A stretch of 64,000 nt of DNA from Utricularia gibba (GCA_002189035.1 CM007990.1:310001-374000), one strand, 5' to 3'; shown: positions 24,292 to 37,693, counted from the first letter of the stretch. Made by a program: numbers and translations. Notes: generated from the letters alone by a model not told the origin.

Positions 24292-24947
24292 TCACTTCTT
24301 CTTGTCGCCACCAGCAGCAGCCCTGCGAGAATCCAGCATCATCAATGTGTTAGAAGAGAAGACACAGGGAAAAAAAGCATCTATCCAAGTGAATCACCTC
24401 ATTTTGCGAAGGGCACCGGCCATTTCTTCTCTCTTTTTCTTGGCTCTCTTATGGGTACCCAATTTTCTCTTGGCTACTTTTAGAGCACGCTTGTCTTTCC
24501 CAACTTTAAGAAGCTCGGTTATCCTCTTCTCATACGGTGCAAACCCTGCTACCTCTCGGATAAGGCTCCTCACAAAATGCACTCTCTTGCTGGTTTTCTA
24601 CATCGTTCATACCAACAATTACCGATGTAGCCTCAGCAATAAACTAACAAAAACTGAGATTGCTGCCAGACATCAGAGTTGAAAACAAACACAAAACCAG
24701 CATGCACTGGCTGCCCACGGTGATTTAGTTGCAAGAATGAACTTTTACAAGTCATGCACCACATACACACCCTACATTGGAACGAAGCACACACATCGAC
24801 GACACATATCAATGAGAAGCACAGACCCCCTATGAGAAATCTTACCCCTTTCCTGTCCGAAGGACGGCAAGCTAACTCCTTCGGAGTGACGACATGCCCC
24901 TTGTTCAAGCCTACAAATAACCCACTTTTCGGCTGGTTCGGAGCCAT
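24292..24947 (-). CDS. RPL36: 60S ribosomal protein eL36
   Basis: A structural protein of the large ribosomal subunit. Coding exons 24846-24947, 24398-24597 and 24292-24322 encode 110 residues, the normal plant length. The N-terminus [20 protein letters not shown] and the block [19 protein letters not shown] are diagnostic. The C-terminus is Lys-rich ([16 protein letters not shown], then AAAGGDKKK). An acceptor CTGCAG abuts the start codon, so a non-coding first exon lies upstream near 25090-25150. A telo-box and site II motifs precede it. Confidence 0.96.
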
Positions 24948-25167
24948 CTGCAGTTAACCAAACAAACCATTTCATTATCCACATTTCACCCAAAAAAACA
25001 CCAAAAGTAAAACCCCATCCACAGATGCTAACATCGCGAAAACCATCAACCCATTTATCCAAAGATATAAACCCTAGCACCTACCTCACGAACAAACCAA
25101 GAGACACTAACCTCTTCCTCTGCGCCTCCTGGCGGCCGTCAATGCTTCCAAGAACGAAAAATAAATT

Positions 25168-25316
25168 TTAGGGTTTATGTTGGTGAAGAACGAGGGCATC
25201 ATTGTCTTTCCACGATGATTTTGGAGGGTAAAAACGTCTTTTCCACAACGTAGGGCTATACACGGTTTACACTGCCCCATTGGGCTGTTCTTATCTGGAC
25301 CACCCCCAAGTGGGCT
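25168..25316 (-). promoter_or_regulatory. Telo-box and site II motifs between divergent eL36 and C2H2 genes
   Basis: TTAGGGTTT at 25168-25176 is the reverse complement of the telo-box AAACCCTAA. TGGGCT occurs at 25281-25286 and 25311-25316. This combination is typical of plant ribosomal-protein promoters. The divergent C2H2 gene may share it. Confidence 0.65.
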
Positions 25317-26329
25317 TCATTAATTAATCCCATGTGCAGACAATTTTGCTTTCTTGTACCTAAAATTAGTAATAAGTGATAATCAGGGTTTTATTTGAAT
25401 TTTTTCCCGAATTTATATTTATTTGTTTGATTAAATCTATTAAATAATAATTTTAATTAATAATATAATTTCAATGAGTAAGGTTTATGTCTCATCATGG
25501 AGCCCCAAAGTTTCCAAACTCTTCTAGCGGTTACCCTTCTTTTTCCCCGTAGAAAATATTCCGCCGAATCTCTATCTTGTTATCAAGGCATTTCCCTGTC
25601 AATGAGTTGAAAGGCAAGACCATTTTCGCTTTCTCGGTTTCACCGATAGTCGTGCCGCCGCCGCCTTATTTGCCGAAATGTTGGATCACCGCTCATGAAG
25701 GTTTTTCGCGTTGACGGCGTGACTCGTGTGATTCGTCTGTACTTATGTGGAACCGATTCATGCCTGGAGTAGGTTTCTGTTCTACATGTTTCCTCGGCGA
25801 TCGTTTTTGGATTTGTTATGTTGTCTCGTTGTTTGTTAATCGTTGAATCCTGCATTTGGTTTTTCCGGCTCTGTTAGGAACTCGTGATATGTGACGTGGT
25901 GAATAGAGGGATGAAAGTATGATTATGTTTTTGTTGTTGAGTTGTGTGTTGCAGCTTCTGTCTCACAGGGTAATTAGGTTTTACTGCATGCATGGTGATT
26001 AAGCGTAATATGGGGACATGGCAGGGCATAAGTGTTTTAACTTAGTCGTGCATTAGGAATTTTTGTGTCCTGGTGGTTTTGTTTCATTTTATTTTTTTGA
26101 TGTCTAGGTAACTGTTATGTAAATGGATTTTGATTGTTTTCTGCAGCTTTGATGTGTGTTTTATTGTCCATCGTCCATACTACGTTCGTACTTTATTTTC
26201 CACAGACTCCAATTGTTGTGATATTTTCTTTTTTACTGTGTAGATCAGTGGCATCTGCAGCCGTATTTCGCAAAATGTACCCCGCCATTAGTGTCAGCGT
26301 TTTGAAATTGGAGAAAGTAAAACAATAGC
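25317..26329 (+). other. Probable 5' leader region of the C2H2 gene
   Basis: AT-rich at 25360-25480. From about 25500 the sequence looks like a transcribed leader with intron-like T-rich stretches, but I see no coding exon before the ATG at 26330. Confidence 0.4.
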
Positions 26330-29246
26330 ATGTACACTTTCATCAGGCAAGATACGGGTTTAGAGCCCCAAGTCCCTTATTCCGGGACCAAGGATAATCC
26401 TGTGCAGTGGATTCAATTCCTTCACACCTTAGATCACCCAGGTGAGCAACATCCGGATCACAAAATGAGTTGAAAATCACTTTCTATCGGTGATTAGCTG
26501 CTCACAGCTCCATGTTCTTACTTTCTGATTTGCTGATTTATTTTTTCATATTTTTTTATATAGATCTTCTGGGTTTGCCTTTGGTAACTCCTGTCAAATT
26601 CCAGACGCTGAAATGTGAGAAATGCTCACTGGAGTTTTGTTCCCTAATAAACTACAGGAGGCATTGCCGCATCCATCGCCGATCTTTGAAAGATAATAAG
26701 GTTTATTGAGTCATCCATTTATATAATGGAGTGAGCCAGGACAAGAATTCTATTGATATGCCACTGTTATCTGCTACCCTTGTTCACAATATAAATGTAA
26801 TCCGAGTTCTTATTTGTTCATTGTGTAGGAATCTCACAGCTTTAAGGGTTTACTGGCTCAGTTATGGGATAAGGTAAATTATCTTTTCCACATGAGTTGC
26901 TTGGTGTCCGTAAAGTGACATCTCATTACCTCACTGCAGTGCTCTCTCACGGAAAGGAAGCAAATAGTGTCATATGATGACATTGCACTGAAGGTACTAA
27001 TGTCCACTACTGCACATTTCCTTGTATGGTTTTCAGAAGTTATATAGTCGTTGGAGTCATGTTTGTTAATTATTTTGACCTGATCTCTTCTTTTCCTTTT
27101 AACTATGTCGTGAGCTTTGATAAGATATGCCTTGTTTACCACACGTAGCAGGGAGCAATCGTTTTTTCGCATTTTTGTATTGCTTCATTTCATGCCCTGG
27201 AAATTAAGTGTCGTTTCATTGGTTTTTTAAAACAATTTATTTTTGCACAATCTGACTAAGGTGGCACTTATGCTCGTGTATTTTCACACTCTTCAGAAAA
27301 TTACTGGTTCTTCTGTGGTTGAAGCCTTAGCCACTGCTCTCCTTAATCCTGGAATCTGGACTCATCCTCAGAATTACTGGAAAGTTGGCACTAAGTTGCT
27401 AGTAAGGAGAAGCAATCAGTTACTGTCCTTTCATTCTCATCCCTGTTGCTCAATTATTTTGTTATAATGTGTATGGCTTCATAATAGGACATAATTCAAG
27501 CTCGATCACCTGTAATGTCAATTTCCTCGGAAGAGCTCTTCAGTATACTTAATGATGCCAGTGAAGGGACATTCTTATGCACAGGCTCCGCTGAGTATGT
27601 TCAGAATTTCGTCTTTGATGGAGATGTTGCCAGTGGCCTGGAGTTCAGGAATTTGATTGCTAGCACTAGCTTTCTTTTCGAGCTGCAACTGGTATATCTC
27701 CTTTGCATACATATTTTCTGGTTTATTATGTACTCTGCCACACTTTTTGTCACATTGATACAAGATAATTTGCGACTTACATTTTTGAGAATTTTCCTAG
27801 CAAATGCGCGGCAGCTCTTTTTCTTCTTTTAATTCGTCAAATGTTGAAATAAGTCACCATTTAATGTTTGGTGGCCACTGCTTTCTTTCCAGTTGAAAGC
27901 ATGGGTGGCATACAAAGATGCAGAAGCATTGAGATGTCAGAAATTGCTGGTAGAGGAAGAAGAAGCTGCCCAGAAGAGGTAGGTTCTGACCACGGGAAGC
28001 CATTCTCCCTGTCTCAGCACATCCTTGTGTTTTTTAATAGATCAGTAGAGGCACATCCTTTTACAACCTGTTAAAATGTAATGTTCAGTCATGTCTATTT
28101 TAAGCGAAGGATCCAATCTATCATGGCTCATCTGATTTCCTAGTGCTACAATAGGATACCCAGGAAGGAAATCCTGAGAATGGTGGTGTGATGTCATATT
28201 TCTACTGATAAATCTGATTTCGTTCCTTCCAGGCAAGCGAAGCTTCTGCAGAGAAGAAAACAGAAAAAGCTTCGCCAGAAGGAGCTGAAGGTTAAGGAGA
28301 GAATCAATGCATGTAAAGAAGACGTAAATTCCACTGTTTCAATTGCAGATGAGAAGGCTCTGTCTGAAGAATCCACCCCTTCTACCCCTTCTGAGTGCAG
28401 TTCCTGTCCTGTGAATGGGCCTGCGGATCGTGATATTTATATGGAGTCAGTTGCGTCGGAAAGCAAAGATTCTGAGGAGTGCTCTGTACTGCAGGCTGAG
28501 ATCGGTGACTGTGTTGACCAGCGTCAGTCTGAGACCTTTGGATCCCACGGAGGCTTGTGTGGTCATCGATCTGATGACTTAGATCATGGTTACGGGACAA
28601 CTTCACCTAGAGGGAGTCTGCACAGCTTGTTGGACAACCAAAACACTCATTTGCAGCATGATGAAGTCGAGAAGAGTAACATGGATTTTGATGGTCCTCC
28701 GCGCGATAGTAACAGTGTTGAGAACAACGAATCTGAGGATGGTGATGATCGCTGCGGCTGCAAGGTCTTAATTGGTTCCATCCCCGTTTCTCTTAATAGT
28801 TCAACTACTAGTCTGCCACCCCCATGCCCATCTGATGCCGAATATGAAGCACATGCAAAACCAACAGCACTTGATGGACATGCCTCAGAGAAGAGTGTCA
28901 AAGATGTTCATATCCTCTATGGCTCTCCTAATCTGTTGAACATCCAAGAAACAGGGTGCAAGCCTGCATGCGAAGTTGACGGCTCCCCAGAAGCTGAAAT
29001 CAAACCTACATGGGATGAGATACCTAGCCGTCCAGCAGCTTCAGATGTGAGTGCACCCCGGTTGTCTTCTCCGCAGCCACAGCAAAAGATTTCCTCGCTC
29101 AGAGTATGTACACCTTGCACCCCTCATTTCCAGTCAATACGATCATCGACTTCTTTCCTACAGTCTGGCTTGATGCTATTACATGTTCTCAAACATCCAC
29201 TTGAACCATGCAGGATGGAAGCAAGCCATTTCCTCACACCACATAA
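26330..29246 (+). CDS. C2H2 zinc-finger protein with basic coiled coil, function unknown
   Basis: Exons 26330-26441, 26564-26700, 26829-26873, 26940-26993, 27297-27401, 27488-27691, 27893-27978, 28233-29103 and probably 29214-29246. One classical zinc finger has C55, C58, H71 and H75 (C-x2-C-x12-H-x3-H). A conserved middle (SVVEALATALLNPGIWTHPQ and SISSEELFSILNDASEG) precedes a charged coiled coil rich in Lys, Arg and Gln (about LVEEEEAAQKRQAKLLQRR). The long final exon is acidic and Ser-rich. I recognise it as a plant family without a known role. Start: first ATG of the exon, MYTFIRQDTGLEPQVPYSG. The last exon is uncertain: in phase it ends after DGSKPFPHTT, while other frames stay open longer. 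Confidence 0.75.
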
Positions 29247-30279
29247 GATTGAGCCTTGGACGAGAGCACGGCCACCATGTGCCGGAGTTGGGGTAAAACA
29301 AACAAAAGCCGCAGTCTAGTAGTATGTCCCTTCGAAAATTCCTTTAGTCATTCAGCTTCAACCACCAATTTGTCAGACATGCATTTAACCTGACAATTCT
29401 GATTCTAACCTTGCGGCTATTCGTAGGAAAGGCATAGCGCTTGCAAATGCAAAGCGCCCCTTTCCTGTTGTTGTGGCATAAGGTGGTTGGTATGATGTTA
29501 TGAATAAAACCCAGGCTGCTACGCGTATTGATTGTCTTCTAATTCAACATGCGAACATTTTGGGCCTCCCTGCTGGAATAAAAATTTCAACTTTTTTGCT
29601 TTCAAATGAGAGTTTCATTTTTATTTCTTTTTAGTTTTTTTTGTCAGAAGTTCTATGGTGTGTGGAATCGGTTTTGCAGTTTTGTTTTTGTATAGGAAAT
29701 GCGCCAGAACGGAAAACTGGCACGACAGCGCCGTAGTTTTGGAAGGCAATATTATTTTATTAATTGATGAGGAATCACTACCCTGGGCTGGGGTACGTGT
29801 CAGTAAGAGGACGCCACCTTTTAATGATTAGTCTGTGTCTTCTTGTTCTCTACGTTGATTGTGGATCCCGGATCAAAATCATCTGGCAGCCACGATATTG
29901 AGCGCTGGATCACTCGTTCCTGATTCTTTGGGTGCGTCTCCGTTATCCTATACTACCCTGGTAACTGCTGATGGTGATTTTTCTTAAAAAATGAAACTTA
30001 CCGGGTGGGGGTGCTCTTTGTTTTGGTCCCCATCCCGGAGTGGAAGGCATTGAATGTCTACACTTCATAGAAGCAGAGTAGTGTTTTGCGAAAGTTTTCT
30101 TTTTTTTTTTTTTTTTGTTTTTTGAACGGGGTAACTTGCAAAGATCGATAGCCGTTGACTCGTGGATTGATATAGTGCTAATTCGTCGTTCTGAAATACA
30201 GGCAAGGTGAAACCTATTTGTTTGTTTGCGTTGCTTTCGTAATCGTACTTTCAAGAAGAAGGTGGGTTTTTTGCCGAAG
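29247..30279. other. Intergenic region, with a 17-nt T run
   Basis: Holds the 3' flank of the C2H2 gene and the SDR upstream region. A run of 17 T lies at 30100-30116. No gene recognised. An alternative last exon of the C2H2 gene could fall near 29430-29480. Confidence 0.45.
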
Positions 30280-31992
30280 ATGTGGATGTTCACGAAGAAA
30301 GGGCCTTCTGGGTTTTCCTCGTCTTCCACGGCGGAGCAAGTTACCCAGGGGATCGATGCCAATGGCCTCACGGCAATAGTTACCGGTCAGTCAACATGTC
30401 TTTGTCTTTCTGGATAATTTTAGTGATTATGCTGTTGAGGCTCCTGTTTCGGCATGACAGAGACGTTAGTTTGGTGACTGGTTGCTGACAGTTTCGTATG
30501 TGTTCAAAGGATTAGTTTATTCCTTCCAACTTGTTGTCTTCCTCTGCATACAGGGGCTTCGTCTGGAATTGGATCAGAAACAACTCGTGTTCTGGCAATG
30601 AGAGGTGCTAATGTCATAATGGGCATCAGGAGCATAGATGCTGGAAGGAAGTTGAAGCTGCAATCTTAAAGGAGAACCCTTCCGCTAAAGTTGAAATCAA
30701 GGAGCTGGATCTCAGCTCGTTAGAATCAGTCAGAAAATTTGCTTCGGATTTCACTTCCTCGGGCCGTTCTCTCAATCTATTAATGTAAGCTGATGATTAT
30801 AAGATGAGAATTCTCAGTGTTTGAACCACTTCTTAAAACTTCCCTTTTGCAATTTTCTTGCAACAGCAACAATGCGGGCGTGATGGTTTGTCCATTCCAA
30901 CTTTCTAAAGATGGCGTAGAGATGCAGTTCGCTACCAATCACTTGGGTACTCTTTTTGTTGTAGTATTTTCTTCCTCTGTTTGGAAGCATGTTAAAATGT
31001 ATTTTTTGACGTTGAGGAACCTCCTTTGCTCTTCAGGCCATTTTCTTCTGACCAATCTGTTGTTGGATACGATGAAGAAAACTGCTTTTGAGATGAAAAA
31101 GGAAGGAAGGATTGTGAATGTTTCATCAGAGGCCCACCGCAAGTCATACGGAGAAGGGATCCGTTTCGACAAACTCAATGATGAACAAGGGTATCCTGCT
31201 CAGGGGAATGCTACCACTATCTCTTAACAAGCTATCCATGAGGTGATTGATGTTCCTTAACATCCAGCTTCTCTTTTCTGATGCAGATACTCCAGATGGT
31301 TGGCCTATGGGCAATCAAAACTCGCAAACATACTGCATACCCGTGAGCTAGCAAGACGCTTGAAGGTAACCAACCTCATTAAACTCCAGTATCCTTTTGT
31401 TTCGAAATAAGGCACCCCATTGGTCACATCATGAAGCACATTCCACGAGCCGGTTGGGATGGGATGGGATGATTCCCATACAGCCCTGCCACAACATCCA
31501 ACATTTTCGGCTTAGGTTTCTAAGTAAGGATTGCACCTAAACAGGAAGAGGGGGCAGACGTAACAGCAAACTCACTTCACCCTGGAGTTATTGCAACCAA
31601 CCTTTTCAGACATTTGGGAATCCTAAGAGGTAACCTCGGAGTCGGAGGCTTCTCCCCCCTCCTCTGAAATGAAGCTAATAGTTTCCCCTTGGCCCCAGGT
31701 TTGTCAAGCGCAGTTGTTGGTCTGGTGGCGAAGAACGTTCAACAGGTGACTCCGTGATGAATGTGATGCTTTCTTTTTGCATTTTTTCTCTTGTGGGTGC
31801 GACTAATTCTACTCTGTGATGGTGAAGGGGGCGGCAACTACATGTTACGTGGCGCTGCATCCTGATGTGAAGGGGGTCAGCGGCGAATACTTCTCGGACA
31901 GCAACTTGGCCAAAGCAAGCATTCAAGCCACAGACAACGATTTGGCTAAGAAACTCTGGGATTTTAGTTCGGATTTTGTAAGAAGCAAGTGA
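30280..31992 (+). CDS. TIC32-like short-chain dehydrogenase/reductase, frame broken by one base
   Basis: A classical SDR with NAD(P)-binding Rossmann fold, closest to the TIC32/retinol-dehydrogenase-like plant group, some members of which act at the chloroplast inner envelope. Exons 30280-30385, 30554-30784, 30867-30946, 31037-31190, 31287-31365, 31545-31629, 31699-31745 and 31828-31992; about 315 residues after repair. Cofactor motif TGASSGIG (35-42), NNAGVM (114-119) and catalytic YGQSK (198-202) are intact, as is [11 protein letters not shown]. Exon 2 is one base short: around 30643-30646 the frame slips and phases only fit with an extra base. No transit peptide is obvious, as in TIC32 itself. 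Confidence 0.88.
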
Positions 31993-32305
31993 AAAGTTGC
32001 TCTCGCTCCTTCTCTGCTACACGAGCTGCGTTCTTTGTTTCCACAAACCTCCATATCATGAACCCCTGCTGTGCTATTTGCCTGACTTTGGTCCTGATTT
32101 TGGATTATGTTTCTGAATTTTTTTTGTTATAGAAAATAATTGATATGATATGAAATAATTTATTTGTATTTAGATAAATACATAGATAAAAATATTGGAA
32201 AGTATTGCATAATTGTTTTATGGTCTATTGGAGGTGTGAACAAGTTTATTTTTCAAATAAATAGTAATTTATTATGAAATATTTTTGTTGAAAAAACGGT
32301 TACGT
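31993..32305. other. AT-rich intergenic region between SDR and AsnRS
   Basis: Short and AT-rich. Nothing coding seen. Confidence 0.5.
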
Positions 32306-32328
32306 TGGGCTCAAGGAAAATGAGCCCA
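32306..32328 (+). promoter_or_regulatory. Site II pair upstream of AsnRS
   Basis: TGGGCT at 32306-32311 and its reverse complement AGCCCA at 32323-32328, 60-80 bp before the start codon at 32388. Confidence 0.5.
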
Positions 32329-32387
32329 CTAAAAAACCTTAAAACCTAGGAGCAGCGGGTTCACCGGAAATACAAACTGTTGTAAGA

Positions 32388-34646
32388 ATGGCGGCGGAAG
32401 CTACAGCGGCCGTGGAAGGATTAGCGCTTTCCGACGAGGTTGAGGAGGCTAGATTCTCGCAACGTGTTCCTATTCAATCAATATTGGGGAGGCCGGACAA
32501 GGGCGCCGGATTGGCGGGGCAGAGGATCAAAATTGGGGGCTGGGTGAAGACTGGGCGCGAAGCGGAGAAGGGAAGATTCGCGTTTCTGGAGGTGAACGAT
32601 GGGAGTTGCCCTGGGAATCTGCAGGTGATCGTTAAAGCGGAGGTGCACAAGCTGAGCGATGTCGTTGCTACTGGGACCTCAATTCATGTTCAGGGATTGT
32701 TGAAATCTCCCCCGGAAGGCGTGAAGCAAAAGATTGAGCTTGAGGTGGAGTCTGTGCTTCATGTTGGATTCGTCGATGCGGCCGCGTATCCGTTGCCCAA
32801 AACCAAGCTGACGCTCGAGTTTCTGAGAGATTTCGTCCATCTTCGCCCCAGGACCAACACTGTACCGATCTTTCTCCATCTTTACTTTATCTTTTTCGAT
32901 GGGCCTGGTTCTATAACTGGAGTGCTTAATTTACGTTCTGATCATGGGATGCTATTCGTCTGAAGTGGAAATATTTTTGTTCTTGCTTCTAGATCTCTGC
33001 AGTTGCTAGAATCCGGAATGCCTTGGCGTATGCGACCCACACCTTCTTTCAGAAGCACGGGTTTCTGTATGTGCATACTCCTATTATCACAACCAGCGAT
33101 TGTGAAGGTGCAGGGGAGATGTTTCAGGTCACCACTCTACTTACTGATGCTGAAAAGCTGGCGACTGATCTCAAGAAGAACCCTCCTTCGAAAGCCGACC
33201 TAAAGGACGCTGAGCTTTCTGTGAAGGAGAAAGGAGAACTAGTGGCTAAGCTAAAATCGGATAAAGCAAGCAAACAGGAAATAGCAGCTGCTGTTGCGGA
33301 ATTGGCTAAGGCCAAAGAATATCATTCAAAGCTTGATGGACGGCTGCAATTGGCTGAAAGGGTCGAGAAAGGAGGTGCCATCCCTAAAAAGGAGGGAAAA
33401 TTTGACTTTGAGCAGGATTTTTTTGCCAGGCAAGCATTCTTGACTGTATCCGGGCAGCTGCAGGTAGAAACATATGCTTGCGGACTTAGTAGCGTGTATA
33501 CCTTTGGACCGACGTTTCGAGCAGAACATTCACATACTTCTCGTCATCTCGCTGAATTTTGGATGGTAGAGCCAGAGATTGCTTTCGCTGATATACAGGT
33601 ATGACACTTCGCCCTGAACTCTGTGTTTGTTGGGTATCTGAAAAGCTATTCCTTGGCACAAAAAATGCTTGAGCCCACAAAATTTCATACTGGTTTTTTG
33701 TTTTAGCTATCCCAAGGGAAAAATCGAGATGTGTATATGCATTTTTGTTGCTGGAAATGTGAATTTGATCAGCTGTAGCTCAACTGCTGATACTTTTTGT
33801 AGGATGACATGAACTGTGCGGAAGAATATATAAGATTTCTCTGTCAGTGGTTGCTGGACCATTGCTACGATGATATTGAGTTCATGTCAAAATACATTGA
33901 CAAAACAGCCATAGAAAGATTGCAGACTGTTGCTAAATCCAAGTTTCAGAGAATAACATACACCGAGGCAGTTGCTATCCTCGAGGAGGCCTCCAAAGTA
34001 AGAAAATTCGAGAACAAAGCTGAATGGGGCATTGATTTGGCTTCTGAGCATGAAAGGTGAAGCATCTGTTACTACTTCAATCGTTGGCATTATGCTTCAT
34101 TTCCATGATCTCTATTCCTCTCTTACAGATACCTGGCTGAGGAGAAGTTCAAGGGACCTGTCATCGTCTACAACTACCCAAAAGCAATCAAAGCCTTCTA
34201 TATGAAACTCAATGATGACAAGAAAACCGTTGCCGCCATGGATATCCTTGTACCTAAGGTGAGGTCATCTTCTACCCCCTTTCTCTCGTCCATTACTGAT
34301 TTTACACAACACATTCTGTTCCTAGGTAGGAGAACTCGTTGGTGGGAGCCAAAGGGAAGAGGACTACGAAGTTCTGAAGCAAAGGTAAATAAACAGCCGA
34401 CACACTAAACATCCCATCTTGGGGTGCCTGCTGCAGAACAACTAACTGTCTTCGTTTTGAAGGATTCTGGAGATGGGTCTCAGCACCGAACCATACGACT
34501 GGTACCTCGACCTGAGAAGGTACGGCACGGTGAAACACAGCGGGTTTGGCCTTGGCTTTGAAAGAATGCTCCTGTTTGCAACTGGCATTGAGAACATCAG
34601 GGACGTCATACCCTTCCCCAGGTACCCTGGCAGAGCAGATCTGTGA
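32388..34646 (+). CDS. Asparagine--tRNA ligase, cytosolic
   Basis: Charges tRNA-Asn with asparagine. Exons 32388-32861, 32993-33598, 33803-34056, 34129-34258, 34326-34384 and 34463-34646 encode 568 residues with no frame problem. An N-terminal OB-fold anticodon-binding domain ([20 protein letters not shown]) precedes the class II catalytic core. Motif 2 is visible as [20 protein letters not shown] and motif 3 as GFGLGFERM. The C-terminus [17 protein letters not shown] is diagnostic for AsnRS. A Lys/Ala-rich helical insertion (about residues 200-265, [18 protein letters not shown]) sits inside the catalytic domain, resembling the WHEP-like insertion of plant cytosolic AsnRS. No targeting peptide is evident. 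Confidence 0.96.
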
Positions 34647-35713
34647 TTGGTACATAGCAACCAGTCTGAGACTGGTATTCTTCACCTTACAAATCATTCA
34701 ACCCAACATATTCCTACTATTTTGATTCATGGTGTTTTGCATTGTTGGAAACTGGAAACAATTTTTATCAAAATCAAGTAGTTCTTGAAGCAGTTATTAC
34801 TCTCCTATGGTATCATCAACTCCATCATTTCTCTTTACAAATCTAAGCCTTCAACTGGTTCCGTCCAGTTCTTCAAACCTCTGGTAGGCCTCGCCACCCC
34901 AGGAGAGATGATGCATCAGAACGAATCCAGCTTCAGGAAATGGGACAATGAAGCGTGAACAAGATAAACCAAGGGGGAGGGGTCTTTCTGTTAATACTAT
35001 AAAATAACGGACTTTGTTGTCAATATTGTAAACTTATGGGGCATATATGTAAATTTCACTGGTGGTCAACGAAATGTAATAATATTTTAAAGGTATATTT
35101 GTAATTTTTATTTTTAAAAAAATGAAAAAGAATTTCTGGGGGTATTTAATGCAAAAGTATTTTTCAAAAAATTGAAACATGCCAGTTTTGAAATAGACAG
35201 GAGTTGAGGGGCCAGAGGGTAATAACGGTTCACCAAATTACCAGTGCGTGGAGACGACAAGACATGCCACGTATTAAATTAGTTATCTGTAATAATAAAT
35301 AACCGAATAAAAAAGTTATTCCGAAAATAATATTTTTTTCATATTATAAAATGGTAGGCTCGGGTGTCCTCTGCTGCTGGCGCGGCATCTGCAGTGTCTT
35401 GGGAGTGAGTGAGTAGAGTGGAAAGAAGTGCAGTGGATGCGTTTTGGGCTCTCCGTCTTCTTCTTCTTCTGCTTCTTCCTCGTCGTCGTTAAGAATCAGT
35501 TCAAGTTTTGAACTTTGAAGGACGTTTCTTTGGGTTGGCAGTCGCGTGGGTCGTTTTCGGATTCATAAATATGTTCAGTAAATGGACCAGGAACCAGTTC
35601 TTGAAAGGGATGTGTGGATGAGCCGTCTTCCTTTTGAGTAATTGCAGGTTGTGAAATTCTGGGGGGTTTCTCTGCACTAGCGCGGCCTCGCCGGGAGACG
35701 CTTTCTGCAGAAA
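34647..35713. other. Intergenic region, AT-rich centre
   Basis: AsnRS 3' flank, then AT-rich sequence (about 35000-35350). A CTT-type microsatellite lies at about 35457-35480 in the probable 5' leader of the TRM-like gene. No gene seen. Confidence 0.5.
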
Positions 35714-37693
35714 ATGGAAGCTCAGGAAAAAGACCCTTCTTCTTCGCGTTCCGGTGGGTGTATGCCTTCGATTTTTCACCTCTTTGGTGTTGACCCTTAT
35801 AGCGTGATACAACACCGCCGCCGGATTTCCTCCTTTTTCCGGCCACGGAGCTTCAGGGTGAGTAGCTCCTCAGGGAGGAAATGGGGTTACAGCGACGGAG
35901 GAGTAGTGTGGAGTCCGTGAAACCTGTTGAAGATGAAAACATGGATTTTCCAGTAAGTTTCAGTAGATTCTTGAAGCTTTTGTCTTCTCCAGTCCCCTGA
36001 CTTTTTATCAACTCTCCCCAGATGGGTTTAGGGATTCGAATCAAAACGGCCAAGGAGGAGAGCAGCTGCAGCTCGCCGGCGGTGAGAACTCCGAATCTGG
36101 TAGCCAAACTCATGGGCCTGGATACGCTCTCTGAGTCGGGTTCTCCATTTGCTTATTATACCCCCAGAACGAAATCCCAGTTGGGGGATCTGCTCTTCAT
36201 TGAACCAAGCAGATACTCGATCGACATTATCCCATCAGGCTCGGGGAGAAGATCAGAAGCAGATGGCCGCCATTTTCACAGGCTGTCTTTGGACATCTAC
36301 AGGGAGAAAGACAACGCAGATGTCAGAGAACGAGAGTCGTGTCCTCTGCAGGGCGAGAACAGAACTGCCGCGAAGAGCAAGGTGAAATCGCGTCTTCGTG
36401 GAAGGAATGTGCTGAGTGACATCACGAACTTGAACAGGGAAGAGGAGGAGGAGGAAGAGGGTCATGGAGAGAGATCCAGTGGCAAATTGAATTCCTCCAA
36501 GTCACAATTTGTAAGTTCAGTAGACGCAGCTTGCTATGGCTCCCAAGGGATTTTCAGGCCGCTGAAACCAGGTAAGAGGCAGGAAGGCAGCATCAGGAAA
36601 TCAAGGGGACCAGAAATTCATCTGAGCTCAAGAAAAAGCAACGACCACCGCGTCCCAACAACAAGAACATGACAAAGGAGTCGTTTTTCCGATCAGAATC
36701 CAAAAGCAAAGCAACTGTAGAAGGCAATTGTACCAAGAAAACACACCCACAGAATGAAATGATCCATGTGGGTTCTTTGCCGAAGATGGTTCCCGCCACG
36801 AAACTGCCTCAAAAACAGGTAAATCCACCAGATTCTTTTCCTTACATTTTTCAATTCCTGCTCCAGTTCATGGAATCTTCCTCCCAACAATCCATAAATT
36901 GATTCCTGTCATCGCAGAGGACCTGCAAATTCTCAGGATTTCTTTTGTCTTTGTTTGCTAATATCTTTGAGGTCAAAAGTTTCAGGTAGCAGAGCATGCC
37001 CAAACAAAAGATAACAACCAACCACGGTTATCTAGTAAGACGAGCCACCCACACACGCAACTACTCCGGGATTCGAAGCAAACACCCACTGCCGCCCCGG
37101 AAAGCGTGTTCCCCCACAGTGGCGCTGCCGAATCCGTCGCCGGGACCGCGGCAGAGTATAAACATTACATCCAGAGAATCTTAAAAAGAGGTGGGTTCAT
37201 GGCCAGCGCCTCCTTTACATCAAAAAATTGGCACAACCCCTCGCATCCCCTTGACCCATCAGTCTTCAACTACCTCGAACTATTCCACCCGAACGCGCAC
37301 GCCTCGTGCGCCTTGCGCCGTCGGTGCGACAGGAAGCTGCTTTTCCAGCTGGTGGATGAGATTCTGAAAGAAATTCTGGAACCCCAATGGGAATCGAAGA
37401 ATCCAACGCTCGTTCCCCATCGCGGGGAAGAGACTCCGGACTTAATGGACCAGATATGGAAGAAAATTCAGAAACTCCCGGCGGCCACCTGTGAGTTCAT
37501 CGAAGACATCGACGCCTTGATCCATGAAGATCTAAAAGATGAGGCTCCGCCGAATGTGCATCTTGAGGCAGAAGCAAGTCGGTTGGTATCGGAGATCGAA
37601 GCCCGACTCGTCGGCATGCTGCTGCATGAGACCGTCGAGGAGGTGGCGGCCGGTGCTTGCAATAGTCACGTGCTCGGCTCGTGCCCCGCCTAG
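35714..37693 (+). CDS. TRM-like protein (TON1 recruiting motif / DUF4378), frame broken twice
   Basis: TRM/LONGIFOLIA-type proteins associate with the TTP complex and cortical microtubules. Exons 35714-35952, 36022-36818 and 36986-37693 give about 581 residues after two bases are restored. GCMPSIFHLFGVDP is an N-terminal family-like motif. VKPVEDENMDFP and NLVAKLMGLD (the VARLMGLD-type motif) mark the family. DRKLLFQLVDEILKEIL with the C-terminal SEIEARLVGMLLHETVEEV belongs to DUF4378. G4 runs at 35883-35886 and 36605-36608 each seem one base short. Exon lengths of 239 and 797 nt become 240 and 798 with the extra base, restoring phase 0 at both introns. Confidence 0.82.
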
